Notes under the pieces: model-generated | Told to the model about the DNA's origin: nothing | Database searches by the model: none | What the model saw: the letters and a program-made list of their open reading frames with translations, nothing else | Shown: one piece after another, positions 8,101-17,241 of the stretch | Position numbering within the stretch: the stretch's first letter is position 1 | How the letters are laid out: each line of letters begins with the position of its first letter | Program-made: the position numbers and the translations under genes | Origin: Dongia rigui | Lineage (GTDB): Bacteria; Pseudomonadota; Alphaproteobacteria; Dongiales; Dongiaceae | NCBI RefSeq assembly: GCF_034044635.1 | Contig: NZ_JAXCLX010000001.1 | Coordinates: 868,001 to 932,000 of the forward strand | DNA: 64,000 nt | Reading direction: 5' to 3'

Positions 8101-9696
8101 ATGCGTGATTTTCATAAGGCCGGCCGCTCGCCGATCTACGCCAGCGAGGGCGCGGCAGCGACGTCGCATCCGCTCGCCACGGCCGCGGCAATCGACTGCC
8201 TGCGCGCCGGCGGCAACGCCATCGACGCAGCGGTCACCGCCTCGGCCGTGCTGGCCGTCGTCGAGCCGGCCATGACCGGCATCGGCGGCGATTGCTTCGT
8301 CCTGATGTCAAAGGGTGGCAGCGACGACATCATCGCCTATAACGGCAATGGTGCGGCACCCTTGAAGGCGGATGTCGGCTATTTCCAGGAACGCGGTATC
8401 GGCGAGATCGCCGCTGATTCCATTCATGCGGTCACGGTGCCTGGCGCCATCGAGGCCTGGTGCCGCCTGGTGCAGGATCACGGAAAATTCGGCATCGACA
8501 AGCTGCTCCAGCCGGCGATTTATTATGCCGAGAACGGCTTTCCGGTGGCCCCGCGCGTCGCCTATGACTGGGCGCAGGAAGAAGAGAAACTGTCCCGCGA
8601 TGCAGCCGCTGCCGGCAGCTATCTGGTGGCTGGCAAGGCACCCAAGATCGGCGACCGCGTGAAGCTGCCGCTGCTCGCCAAGACCCTGCGCGAGATCGCC
8701 GCCAAAGGCGCCGCAGGCTTCTATCAAGGCTGGGTCGCGGAAGACATGGCCAGCGCCATGGCGGCCCAAGGTGGCCTGCATGCGCCTGAGGATTTCGCGC
8801 GCCACAAGGGCGATTACGTCACGCCGATCTCGACCGCGTATAAGGGTGTGAAGCTGTGGGAATGCCCGCCGCCGGGCCAGGGCCTCACGGCCCTCCTCAT
8901 GCTCAACATCCTGTCGGCCTACGGCCCGGAGAAGGCCGGCAGCGACCCCCTCGGCGTCGATCGCTTCCATTTGCAGCTTGAAGCCGCAAAGCTTGCCTAC
9001 CGCGAGCGCAACGCCCATATCGCCGACCCGGCCTTTGCCAAAGTACCGGTGGGGGGGCTGCTGTCGGGCGCGCATGCCAAAGCACTGGCCGGCCTCATCA
9101 AACAGGACAAGGCGATCGACCTCGGCGCCATCGGTCAGTTCCCAAAGCATCCCGACACCACCTATCTCACGGTCGTCGACAAGGATCGCAACGCGGTGAG
9201 CTTCATCAACTCGGTCTATTACGGCTTCGGCAGCGGGCGCATGGCGCCGAAATCCGGCGTCCTGATGCAGAACCGTGGCGCCTGCTTCGTGGTCGATCCC
9301 CAGCACCCCAATTGCATCGGTCCAGGCAAGCGCTCTATGCACACCATCATCCCGGCGATGGTCACCAAAGACGGCAAGGCCGTGATGCCCTATGGCGTCA
9401 TGGGCGGCGATTACCAGCCGGTCGGCCAGGTTCATGCGCTCACCAACATGCTGGAATACGGCATGGATTCGCAGGCAGCCCTCGACGCCCCCCGGGCGTT
9501 TTATGACGAGGGGACGTTGTGGGTTGAATCCGGCATTCCGGCCGCCACGGTTGCGGGCCTCGCCGCCCGCGGCCACAAGGTTCAGCCCATCGCCGACCCA
9601 CTGGGCGGCGGTCAGGCCATCTGGATCGACTGGCAGAAAGGCGTGCTGGTAGCCGGGTCGGATCCCCGCAAAGACGGTTGCGCCCTCGGTTATTGA
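8101..9696 (+). CDS. Gamma-glutamyltransferase family protein
   Basis: 531 residues covering the whole Ntn-hydrolase family. The N-terminal region has ATSHPLATAAAIDCLRAGGNAIDAAV and GIGGDCFVL; the autoprocessing site is DTTYLTVVD with Thr353 as probable nucleophile, followed by NSVYYGFGSG and the C-terminal GGDYQPVGQVHAL block. Family members cleave or transfer gamma-glutamyl groups, or act as cephalosporin/glutaryl acylases. No signal peptide is visible, unlike periplasmic Ggt of enterobacteria, so a cytoplasmic role is likely. It begins 36 bp after the FecR gene and could be cotranscribed, but the functions do not obviously connect. A strong hairpin follows the stop. Confidence 0.9.
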   Translation: MRDFHKAGRSPIYASEGAAATSHPLATAAAIDCLRAGGNAIDAAVTASAVLAVVEPAMTGIGGDCFVLMSKGGSDDIIAYNGNGAAPLKADVGYFQERGIGEIAADSIHAVTVPGAIEAWCRLVQDHGKFGIDKLLQPAIYYAENGFPVAPRVAYDWAQEEEKLSRDAAAAGSYLVAGKAPKIGDRVKLPLLAKTLREIAAKGAAGFYQGWVAEDMASAMAAQGGLHAPEDFARHKGDYVTPISTAYKGVKLWECPPPGQGLTALLMLNILSAYGPEKAGSDPLGVDRFHLQLEAAKLAYRERNAHIADPAFAKVPVGGLLSGAHAKALAGLIKQDKAIDLGAIGQFPKHPDTTYLTVVDKDRNAVSFINSVYYGFGSGRMAPKSGVLMQNRGACFVVDPQHPNCIGPGKRSMHTIIPAMVTKDGKAVMPYGVMGGDYQPVGQVHALTNMLEYGMDSQAALDAPRAFYDEGTLWVESGIPAATVAGLAARGHKVQPIADPLGGGQAIWIDWQKGVLVAGSDPRKDGCALGY

Positions 9697-9706
9697 CCCC
9701 TCCCCG

Positions 9707-9734
9707 CCCTTGGATTCTTGATTGAATCCAAGGG
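9707..9734 (+). terminator. Hairpin after the gamma-glutamyltransferase gene
   Basis: A perfect 11-base-pair inverted repeat (arms 9707–9717 and 9724–9734, loop TTGATT) begins eleven bases after the stop codon. There is no T-run, so it is a likely but non-classical terminator or mRNA end stabiliser. The remaining 240 bp up to the next gene hold no gene; they should contain that gene's promoter. Confidence 0.6.
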
Positions 9735-9974
9735 GATGGCGCGATTTCGTGAATTTTACTTTGCATTTGCAGCAAGGCTGTGTCAGCTTTGCTGCATACC
9801 GGTGTCCAAAACCGGGCGGCGTTTGGGGATAATTGTCATTTCATGAGGTTGATGCCTGGTTGGGCCAGGCAAAGTGGCGTTGAATTCGTGGGGACGATTC
9901 ACGCCGGTCTTACCTAGCAACGCGATCAAAGTGGCCTCCGGAGGCAATCCGGGCGCCTAGGGAGATTGGATAGA

Positions 9975-10547
9975 ATGTCATCACGTAACCAACCGGCCGC
10001 AGATCTTGGCCGTCGCGCCTTCCTCAGCCTCGGTGCCGGTCTTGTCGGTACGTGCGCCCTTACATTCCTGCCCCGCGCCGTCATGGCGAAGACGACCGCT
10101 GTCGACAGCCGTACCCTCGGCTTCTTCAACACCCATACGAACGAAATCCTGAAAGCCACCTATTGGCAGAACGGCGCCTATGACCGGGCGGCGGTCCAGG
10201 ACATCAATTACATCCTGCGTGACTACCGCAATGGCGAAGTCTTCGGCATGGATGTGAAGCTGTTTGACTTGCTGACCGCCCTCCACCGGCGCACCGACAG
10301 CAAGAAGCCGTTCGAGATCATTTCCGGCTACCGCAGCCCATTGACCAATGCAAAGCTCGCCGCCGCCAGCAATGGCGTTGCCAAGAAGAGCATGCACATG
10401 GAAGGCAAGGCGATCGATATCCGCCTTCGCGACGTCCAACTCGCCGATCTCCGCCTCGATGCCATGGCGATGAAGGCGGGCGGCGTCGGCTTCTATCCCA
10501 AATCGGACTTCGTCCACGTCGATACCGGCCGCGTCCGTCACTGGTAA
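9975..10547 (+). CDS. Tat-exported DUF882 / YcbK-type peptidase M15 family protein
   Basis: 190 residues from ATG 9975, which has AGGGAG ten bases upstream; a TTG at 9966 lies on top of that site and is rejected. A twin-arginine signal (GRRAFLSLGAGLVG, residues about 13–40) is followed by the M15A/DUF882 fold. Zinc-ligand motifs are intact: SGYRSPLTNAKL, HMEGKAIDIRL and FVHVDTG. The family is related to D-Ala-D-Ala carboxypeptidases and probably acts on periplasmic peptidoglycan. It is monocistronic, with a strong terminator immediately after. Confidence 0.9.
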   Translation: MSSRNQPAADLGRRAFLSLGAGLVGTCALTFLPRAVMAKTTAVDSRTLGFFNTHTNEILKATYWQNGAYDRAAVQDINYILRDYRNGEVFGMDVKLFDLLTALHRRTDSKKPFEIISGYRSPLTNAKLAAASNGVAKKSMHMEGKAIDIRLRDVQLADLRLDAMAMKAGGVGFYPKSDFVHVDTGRVRHW

Positions 10548-10576
10548 CGCGGCGTTAGGCTTTTTCCTCGACACTC

Positions 10577-10612
10577 AAAGGCCCGCGGCCGATCATGGCA
10601 GCGGGCCTTTTT
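10577..10612 (+). terminator. Rho-independent terminator after DUF882 gene
   Basis: Ten-base-pair GC-rich stem (AAAGGCCCGC with GCGGGCCTTT, 10577–10586 and 10601–10610), 14-base loop, continuing into T residues. It ends 17 bp before the next gene's start, so that gene's ribosome-binding site lies just downstream. Confidence 0.75.
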
Positions 10613-10629
10613 GATGTCTGGAGCATGCC

Positions 10630-11367
<738 letters not shown>

Positions 11368-11391
11368 TCAACGAAGATCAGCGGCCGCCGA

Positions 11392-12369
11392 TCAAGGATT
11401 GAGCGCGCAATAGACCTTCTTTGCCTTGAGGGCGGCGCAGATCTTGGCGATCTCAGCCGGTTCGGCGCCAGTCGCATAAAGGCGGATCATCTCGCCTTTA
11501 CCCGGCACGTCGACATTGACATAAAGCGGCGACAACGGGTCCAGCTCATCATATTCGCCGAGCAGAATCTTCCAGCCGCGCTTGGCAGCACTTTGCCCCT
11601 TATAACTGGCAAGATGCATCGCCGTGCCGGCTGCCGGCAGATTGCCATGCGCCGCTTTGGCACCGGTCTTTGCCGCCGGCTCGGCAGTCGATGCCTCGAC
11701 TGGGCCTTCGGTCATCGGCGTCGGCGCTGTTTTTGCGGCCTCAGCCTTCTTGGTTTCATGGGCCTTGGGCGCCAGTTCGACCGGTGCCGCATGTGCAACC
11801 GGCGTCGCAGCCTCCGGCTCTTCGTGAACCGGTGCCGTCATGGCGGCAGCCGTTTGCGTCTCGGCCGCTTCATTGGTGCGCCGATGCTGCAACGCCGCCG
11901 CCTGTTCGAGGAGATAGAGCCCTTCCGGGCGTTGCTGCAGCAGGGCCGGGCCATCACCGGTCCGGTCCGGCAGGCGCAGATAGGTGGCAAAGGCGCGCCC
12001 GTCGCAGGTGACTGACAACCGGTCCCACGGGGCATCGCCGCCGAGCTTGGCGCCCGTTGATTCCGCGGCAACAGTGTCCATTGCAAAGGTCGGGCTGATG
12101 CAGCGCTGGCCGTTGACGTCGCTGACCTCGGCATCGCCAATCACCAGCGCGCTGCCAAGATGCGGGTCGGCGACACTGGCTGCACGCGCCGCCGACGGGA
12201 ACACGCCGCTCACATACCAAGTCCCGGCAAAACGCGCATCGAGCGCCGGTACCGCGGCGGTATCACCGTCCGCGGGGATGGCCGGGCTTGCCGGCGCATC
12301 GGCACGCTTTGCCGTGGCACATCCGGCAAGCGCCAACAGGGAAACAGTGATCACAAGCAGGCGACGCAT
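11392..12369 (-). CDS. Lipoprotein with C-terminal SPOR domain
   Basis: 325 residues from ATG 12369 (GAGGACC seven bases upstream). A lipoprotein signal has lipobox LAGC near residue 16. Residues about 45–165 contain FAGTWYVSG, reminiscent of the G-x-W motif of small lipocalin-like barrels; this is a weak resemblance. A long Ala/Glu/Pro/Lys linker follows. The last about 80 residues (HLASYKGQSAAKRGWKIL to VYCALNP) match the SPOR domain, which binds denuded septal peptidoglycan. It starts ten bases after the carbonic anhydrase stop and is surely cotranscribed with it. The role of the pairing is unknown. Confidence 0.8.
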   Translation of the reverse strand: MRRLLVITVSLLALAGCATAKRADAPASPAIPADGDTAAVPALDARFAGTWYVSGVFPSAARAASVADPHLGSALVIGDAEVSDVNGQRCISPTFAMDTVAAESTGAKLGGDAPWDRLSVTCDGRAFATYLRLPDRTGDGPALLQQRPEGLYLLEQAAALQHRRTNEAAETQTAAAMTAPVHEEPEAATPVAHAAPVELAPKAHETKKAEAAKTAPTPMTEGPVEASTAEPAAKTGAKAAHGNLPAAGTAMHLASYKGQSAAKRGWKILLGEYDELDPLSPLYVNVDVPGKGEMIRLYATGAEPAEIAKICAALKAKKVYCALNP

Positions 12370-12379
12370 CGGCCGGTCC

Positions 12380-13174
12380 TCAGAAGAGGTCCAGCGCGAT
12401 GCCGCGCTGGAAACCTTGTTGCAGCGGTCGCGCATTCATCGGGAACATCCGAGCAAAGCTCTCGATCTGCCCGACCGCCGCCTCGATCGGCTCCCGAAAG
12501 ACCAGCCAGCTGACGATCTCGCTGCAAGGCGGCGTCGTCAAAGATCCGGCATAGCGATAGGTAGCAGCCGAGGTCGGCAGAAACCGCGTCATGTCGATGG
12601 CTCGCGGAATGGCCGCTTTACCCTTGCTGGCCGGGGCCTGCGCCAGGACGCGGCCCAGCGCGTCATTCTCGCGCCCCGGTCGGAAGAGAATGCCGGTCAC
12701 AGCCAGGTCGCCGGCCTCGCTCTTGTGGACCATATGCACTTCGAGCGGCCAGCGCCCGCCGCCGACGGCATGCTCGCTGGGATGGTGAAAATGAAACTGC
12801 AGGAAGGCGTATTTCTTGCCCCCCAGCGTGAGCGCGCTGTCGGTATGGTCAGCGGGTGCAACTTGCAAGGTGTGACCGTTGTTCTCGACGACCGCCTCGA
12901 ATGGCTGCCAGGCAACGCTGAGGTCCGGCGCATTGTCCAACCCGGCGCCGGCAAGGTCGATCGGCGATTGCCGCTGACCGCTGCTGCAGGCGCCGAATTC
13001 CGGCGAGAGCTGGCCCCAATGCGCTGGCCCTTCGGGACCTTCATAGGTCCAATGCGGGGCGTTCTCGGCACGGGCGGCACTGGACCAGGGCAGCCCCAGA
13101 CCGGAAGCCGCCGCAAGCGATCCTACGGCCATGGTCCCAAGCAGGCTACGGCGGCTGACGGAACGTTCTGACAT
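12380..13174 (-). CDS. Tat-exported alpha-class carbonic anhydrase
   Basis: 264 residues from ATG 13174 (AGGGGA upstream; the TTG at 13180 is less likely). A twin-arginine signal SRRSLLGTMAVGS ends near ARA (residue 36). The alpha-carbonic anhydrase domain follows: HWGQLSPEF, QRQSPIDL, and zinc ligands His128 and His130 in QFHFHHPSEH plus His147 in EVHMVH. It interconverts CO2 and bicarbonate, here in the periplasm. All key residues are present. First gene of a two-gene unit with the SPOR lipoprotein, divergent from the histidine kinase across 203 bp. Confidence 0.93.
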   Translation of the reverse strand: MSERSVSRRSLLGTMAVGSLAAASGLGLPWSSAARAENAPHWTYEGPEGPAHWGQLSPEFGACSSGQRQSPIDLAGAGLDNAPDLSVAWQPFEAVVENNGHTLQVAPADHTDSALTLGGKKYAFLQFHFHHPSEHAVGGGRWPLEVHMVHKSEAGDLAVTGILFRPGRENDALGRVLAQAPASKGKAAIPRAIDMTRFLPTSAATYRYAGSLTTPPCSEIVSWLVFREPIEAAVGQIESFARMFPMNARPLQQGFQRGIALDLF

Positions 13175-13377
13175 CGGCAAATCCCCTGTTTCGGTGACTT
13201 TATCGAAGCGTGTCGATTCGCCCCAAGACCGGAATGGCCGATGGAATCACACCTGCCAGCAACCTTTGCGGGCGCCCACCCTGGATTGCGCGCCGGAAAC
13301 ATGGAAAATGCTGCGCATAGGGCGGCTTTAGGTCAAAATACATACTCTGTTAACCGCGTTCGGCTCATTCTCCGACC

Positions 13378-15393
13378 ATGAACAAACGCTGGCGAGGATT
13401 CGGACTCAAGACCAGGGTGGTGCTGGCTTTGGCCGTCGTCATCCTGGCGATTCAGGCTGCCTATGTGGCCCTGGAAAACCAGCGCTTCGTGGACCGGCAA
13501 TCGGCGGCGTTGCAGGACAGCGCCGACAATCTCGCCTTGCTCTATTCGGGCGCCGTCGCCAACGCGGTCTGGGAATATGATCGCGAAGCGGCACGCGACC
13601 AGTTGCAGGCCATGCGCGTCGTCGGCGGCTTTGCCAGGGCGGTGATCCAGGAATCGAGCGGCCTTGAATTCGTCTCCGTCGACGCCGCCACGGAAAATGA
13701 CAGCCCGGTTGCCGTCGACGCAGGCGGCACCGTACTGGGACGCGCCGACATTCTTGTCGAGGGTCGCGCGGTCGGGAATATCAGCGTGACCCTGTCCAAA
13801 GCGCCGCTCGAAATTGCGCGCGCCGCCTACCTGCGCTCTATGCTGGTGACGAACGGGGCTCTCGCCGGCGTGTTGCTGGGCCTCACCCTGCTGGCGCTCC
13901 ATCTGGTCAGCCGGCCGCTTGATCGGATGACGGCGCTGATGCAGCGATTTTCGGCGGGCAATCTCAATTCCCTGGTGCCCTATACCGACCGCACGGACGA
14001 AATCGGCCGCATGGCCCGTGCGCTCGAGGTCTTCCGCGGCAACGCGATCGAGCGCCGGCTGGCCGAAGAAGCCTTGACCCGGCGCAGCGAGGAACTCGCG
14101 ATCCTCAACCAGGATCTGCGCAAGGCGCGGGACGTCGCCGACACGGCCAACCGCGTCAAATCCGAATTCCTGGCCTCGATGAGCCATGAGATCCGCACGC
14201 CCATGAACGGCGTCATCGGCATGATCCACATGCTGAAGAACACGCCGCTCAGCGAGGACCAGCAGGAACAGCTGATGACACTGGAAAGCTCGGCCCGCGG
14301 CCTGCTCTCCATCCTCAACGACATCCTCGACATCTCGAAGATCGAAGCTGGGCGCCTCGACCTCAATCTGGCCCCGTTCTCGGTGGCGGAGATGATCGAG
14401 GATCTGGTCGCCTTGTGGCGGCCATCGGCCATTTCCAAGCGCCTTGATCTTACCTATGAAATCGCACCGCATGTGCCCAAGGCGATGTATGGCGATTCCG
14501 CTCGCATCGCCCAGGTGCTGGCCAATTTCCTCGGCAATGCCGTGAAGTTCACCCATAAGGGGGCCATTGTCGTCAAGGTCGATGCAACGCCCCAGGGCGA
14601 TATGAGCTGGGAATTGGATGTCAGCGTCGCCGATACCGGCATCGGCATCGAGAAGGACGTCCAGGCGCGGCTGTTTCAGAAATTCACCCAGGCCGATGCC
14701 TCGATGACGCGGCGCTATGGTGGGACCGGGCTCGGCCTCGCCATCTGCCGCGAACTGATGCAACTCATGGGCGGCGCGGTCGGCGTCGATTCACAGATTG
14801 GCCGCGGGTCCAATTTCTGGATGCGTCTGAAATTGAAGGAAGCGCATACGATTCCCGAGGCCGCAAGCCATCTGCGCAGCAAGGACCAGGCATTGCTAGA
14901 CAACCCCGGCACGCGCAAGCTGCGCCTGCTGGTGGCCGAGGATAATCTCATCAACCAGAAAGTCATCCGCGCGATGCTGGAGGCGGTCGGCCACACGACC
15001 GATCTCGCCAGCGACGGCATCGAAGCGGTGGCTGCGGTCCAGCGCGGCGATTTCGACGCCGTGCTGATGGATGTGCAGATGCCGAACATGGACGGCATCA
15101 TGGCGACGCGCGAAATTCGCAATTTGGGCGGCGATTTCAAGACGCTGCCTATCATTGCGCTGACGGCCAATGCCATGGCCGGCGATCGCGAACGCTATCT
15201 CAACGCCGGCATGTCGGCCTATGTCTCGAAGCCGATCGATTCCAAATTGCTGTCTTTGGCGCTGCGGCAAACCTGCGGCAAGGATGTCGCCATCCTGCAC
15301 AGCGGCATGGCGCCGGCCGCAAAGCCAGAGCCGATTATATCACCCTCGGCAGAACAGGAAGCAGCGCTCTCGGCCCTGCTCTCCAAGCTCTAG
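13378..15393 (+). CDS. Hybrid sensor histidine kinase / response regulator
   Basis: 671 residues. Two membrane segments (about 13–32 and 158–180) enclose a periplasmic sensor of about 125 residues with no recognised domain. HAMP (about 181–235), a short coiled coil, HisKA with the phospho-acceptor His270 in SHEIRTPMNG, HATPase (DTGIGIEKD, GGTGLGLAI) and one receiver domain with Asp565 in LMDVQMP follow. There is no Hpt domain, and no partner regulator gene is nearby, so it is an orphan that must pass phosphate elsewhere. Its stop codon overlaps that of uraD on the other strand by four bases. Confidence 0.94.
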   Translation: MNKRWRGFGLKTRVVLALAVVILAIQAAYVALENQRFVDRQSAALQDSADNLALLYSGAVANAVWEYDREAARDQLQAMRVVGGFARAVIQESSGLEFVSVDAATENDSPVAVDAGGTVLGRADILVEGRAVGNISVTLSKAPLEIARAAYLRSMLVTNGALAGVLLGLTLLALHLVSRPLDRMTALMQRFSAGNLNSLVPYTDRTDEIGRMARALEVFRGNAIERRLAEEALTRRSEELAILNQDLRKARDVADTANRVKSEFLASMSHEIRTPMNGVIGMIHMLKNTPLSEDQQEQLMTLESSARGLLSILNDILDISKIEAGRLDLNLAPFSVAEMIEDLVALWRPSAISKRLDLTYEIAPHVPKAMYGDSARIAQVLANFLGNAVKFTHKGAIVVKVDATPQGDMSWELDVSVADTGIGIEKDVQARLFQKFTQADASMTRRYGGTGLGLAICRELMQLMGGAVGVDSQIGRGSNFWMRLKLKEAHTIPEAASHLRSKDQALLDNPGTRKLRLLVAEDNLINQKVIRAMLEAVGHTTDLASDGIEAVAAVQRGDFDAVLMDVQMPNMDGIMATREIRNLGGDFKTLPIIALTANAMAGDRERYLNAGMSAYVSKPIDSKLLSLALRQTCGKDVAILHSGMAPAAKPEPIISPSAEQEAALSALLSKL

Positions 15394-15908
15394 CGACAGA
15401 GATCGCCCAGACGCAGATAGGCGATGCGGTGGACCTGATCGAGCGCTGTGCGAAATTCGACGGCAGGGTCATGGGCGACCCGCGTTTCGAACGCTGCCAA
15501 AATCTCCGCGCGCGTCTTGCCTTTGACCGCCAGGATGAACGGAAAGCCGAATCGCCGCGTATAAAGCGTGTTGAGTTGCTGAAAGCGAGCGAACTCGGCC
15601 GCTGAACATCGATCGAGGCCGGCACTCGCCTGCTCGCCGCGCGACTCAGACGTCAGCTCGCCCGCCATCGCGAGTTTCCCGGCCAAGTCGGGATGCGCGC
15701 GCAGCAGCGCCAGTTGCCGTGTCGCACCCCCATCCTCGACAACCTCACGCATGGCCGCGGCAAGACCGTCCAGCGTCTCGTGGGCAGCGGCAAGACCGCG
15801 ATCGTAAAGCGCTTCCGCAATCCAGGGCGAATGCTCGTATACCCGCCCGAAGGTCGCGACAAAGGCATCGCGCGTCAGCGACGTCGGCACCGGTTCCAGG
15901 GCAGCCAT
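15390..15908 (-). CDS. uraD: OHCU decarboxylase
   Basis: 172 residues, the normal size. UraD converts 2-oxo-4-hydroxy-4-carboxy-5-ureidoimidazoline to S-allantoin, the last step of urate breakdown to allantoin. Visible family signatures are LLRAHPDLAGKL (with the catalytic His) and FQQLNTLYTRRFGFPFILAVKG. The start at 15908 is two bases after the puuD stop with a purine-rich site inside puuD, so puuD and uraD are coupled. The 3' end overlaps the convergent histidine kinase gene by four bases. Confidence 0.93.
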   Translation of the reverse strand: MAALEPVPTSLTRDAFVATFGRVYEHSPWIAEALYDRGLAAAHETLDGLAAAMREVVEDGGATRQLALLRAHPDLAGKLAMAGELTSESRGEQASAGLDRCSAAEFARFQQLNTLYTRRFGFPFILAVKGKTRAEILAAFETRVAHDPAVEFRTALDQVHRIAYLRLGDLCR

Positions 15909-15909
15909 G

Positions 15910-17115
15910 TTACTGCCCCCCGCCGTGATCGGCGGCACCGGTGATCCACGCCCCCAGCAACGCCCGTTCTTCATCGGTCATGCCGGTCTTGTTTCTGAGC
16001 GGCATCATCTTGGTGGCGACGGCAACGCGTTCGATCATCGGCGCATAGCGGCGAATCTCTGCGGCACTGTCGAAGGCGATGCCCTTGGGCGGCGCCTTGA
16101 AGAACGCGTCGGTCGGCGTGGTCGAATGGCAGGCAAGACATCGCTGCTGGATGATGGCGGCGGCTTCGGTCAGATCGACACGGCGCGCGACCGCCACGCC
16201 GGACTGGCCCTGCAACGCCGGCAGAACCGCCAGGCAAAGGCCCAGTCCAGCGGCAACAACGAGCAGATGGTCGACTTTGCGCGATGGCGTCCCCGCATTC
16301 CTGGCATTGGCATAGGCGCGCAGCAGCCCGCTCAGGATGACGGCACCCATGACGAAGAGCCAGCGATAGGGGCTTTCATACATGATCGGATAGTGGTTGC
16401 TGATCATCATCAGGACGACCGGCAAGGTGAGGTAGTTGTTGTGGAGCGAACGCTGCTTGGCCTGCTTGCCGAGCGCCGGGTCCGGCGCCTCGCCAGCCAG
16501 CAGCGCCTTCACGACTTTCCTCTGATTGGGAATGATGATCATGAAGACGTTGGCCGCCATGATCGTGCCGATGAAGGCCCCGACATGGAGATAGGCGGCG
16601 CGCCCGCTGAAGGCCTGCGTCGCGACATAGGCCGCCAGCGCCACCAGCAGGAAAACGCCGCAGGCCAAGGCCCCCGTATGGCGGCCGATGGGTGAGCGGC
16701 AAAGCAGATCGTAGATGACCCAGCCCCCGGCCAGCAGGGCAAGGCTCACCAGGATCGCTTGCGACCCCGTCAACGAACTCACCGACGGGTCGATGAGATT
16801 CTGCTCGGCACCGTAATAATAAATGAGCGCCAGCAGGAGGAAGCCCGACAGCCAGGTGAAATAGGCTTCGTATTTGAACCAGTGCAGTTCCGCCGGCATC
16901 GTGCCGGGCGCCACCAGGAACTTCTCGACCGCATAGAAGCCGCCGCCGTGGACCAGCCAACTTTCACCGGCGATGCCGGGCTTTGGCGTCTGGTAATGGC
17001 GCAGGCTGGCGTCCAGCCAGATGAAGAAGAACGAGGTGCCGATCCACATGATGCCGGTCATCACATGGACCCAGCGTATGGCAAGGCTCAGCCACTCGGC
17101 CAAGATCGGGTCCAT
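15910..17115 (-). CDS. puuD: Urate hydroxylase PuuD with C-terminal cytochrome c
   Basis: 401 residues from ATG 17115 (GGAG upstream), the length expected for PuuD. The N-terminal part has about eight membrane helices, starting WVHVMTGIMWIGTSFFFIWLD, and includes the conserved LHNNYLTLPVV block. The C-terminal domain carries a haem c motif CLACH (Cys326, Cys329, His330) and a possible distal Met in KMMPL. The protein oxidises urate to 5-hydroxyisourate and, by family precedent, passes electrons to the respiratory chain rather than making hydrogen peroxide. It is coupled to uraD and divergent from a LysR gene. Confidence 0.94.
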   Translation of the reverse strand: MDPILAEWLSLAIRWVHVMTGIMWIGTSFFFIWLDASLRHYQTPKPGIAGESWLVHGGGFYAVEKFLVAPGTMPAELHWFKYEAYFTWLSGFLLLALIYYYGAEQNLIDPSVSSLTGSQAILVSLALLAGGWVIYDLLCRSPIGRHTGALACGVFLLVALAAYVATQAFSGRAAYLHVGAFIGTIMAANVFMIIIPNQRKVVKALLAGEAPDPALGKQAKQRSLHNNYLTLPVVLMMISNHYPIMYESPYRWLFVMGAVILSGLLRAYANARNAGTPSRKVDHLLVVAAGLGLCLAVLPALQGQSGVAVARRVDLTEAAAIIQQRCLACHSTTPTDAFFKAPPKGIAFDSAAEIRRYAPMIERVAVATKMMPLRNKTGMTDEERALLGAWITGAADHGGGQ

Positions 17116-17182
17116 GCGGCGCTCCGTTCGTCCGGTCGGGAACGGGCAGGATATCAAAGCAGCCGCCCTTGCCAGCGCTGCA

Positions 17183-17197
17183 ATCATGGATAATGAT
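17183..17197. promoter_or_regulatory. Candidate LysR operator between puuD and lysR
   Basis: ATCAT and ATGAT form a perfect inverted repeat with a five-base spacer in the 126 bp divergent gap. It contains the T-N11-A pattern typical of LysR binding sites. The position, between the regulator and puuD, is where a shared operator is expected. Confidence 0.45.
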
Positions 17198-17241
17198 CTT
17201 CAAGAAACCGGATAAAATGGCGCCAAAGGCCAAGGAGGCCC

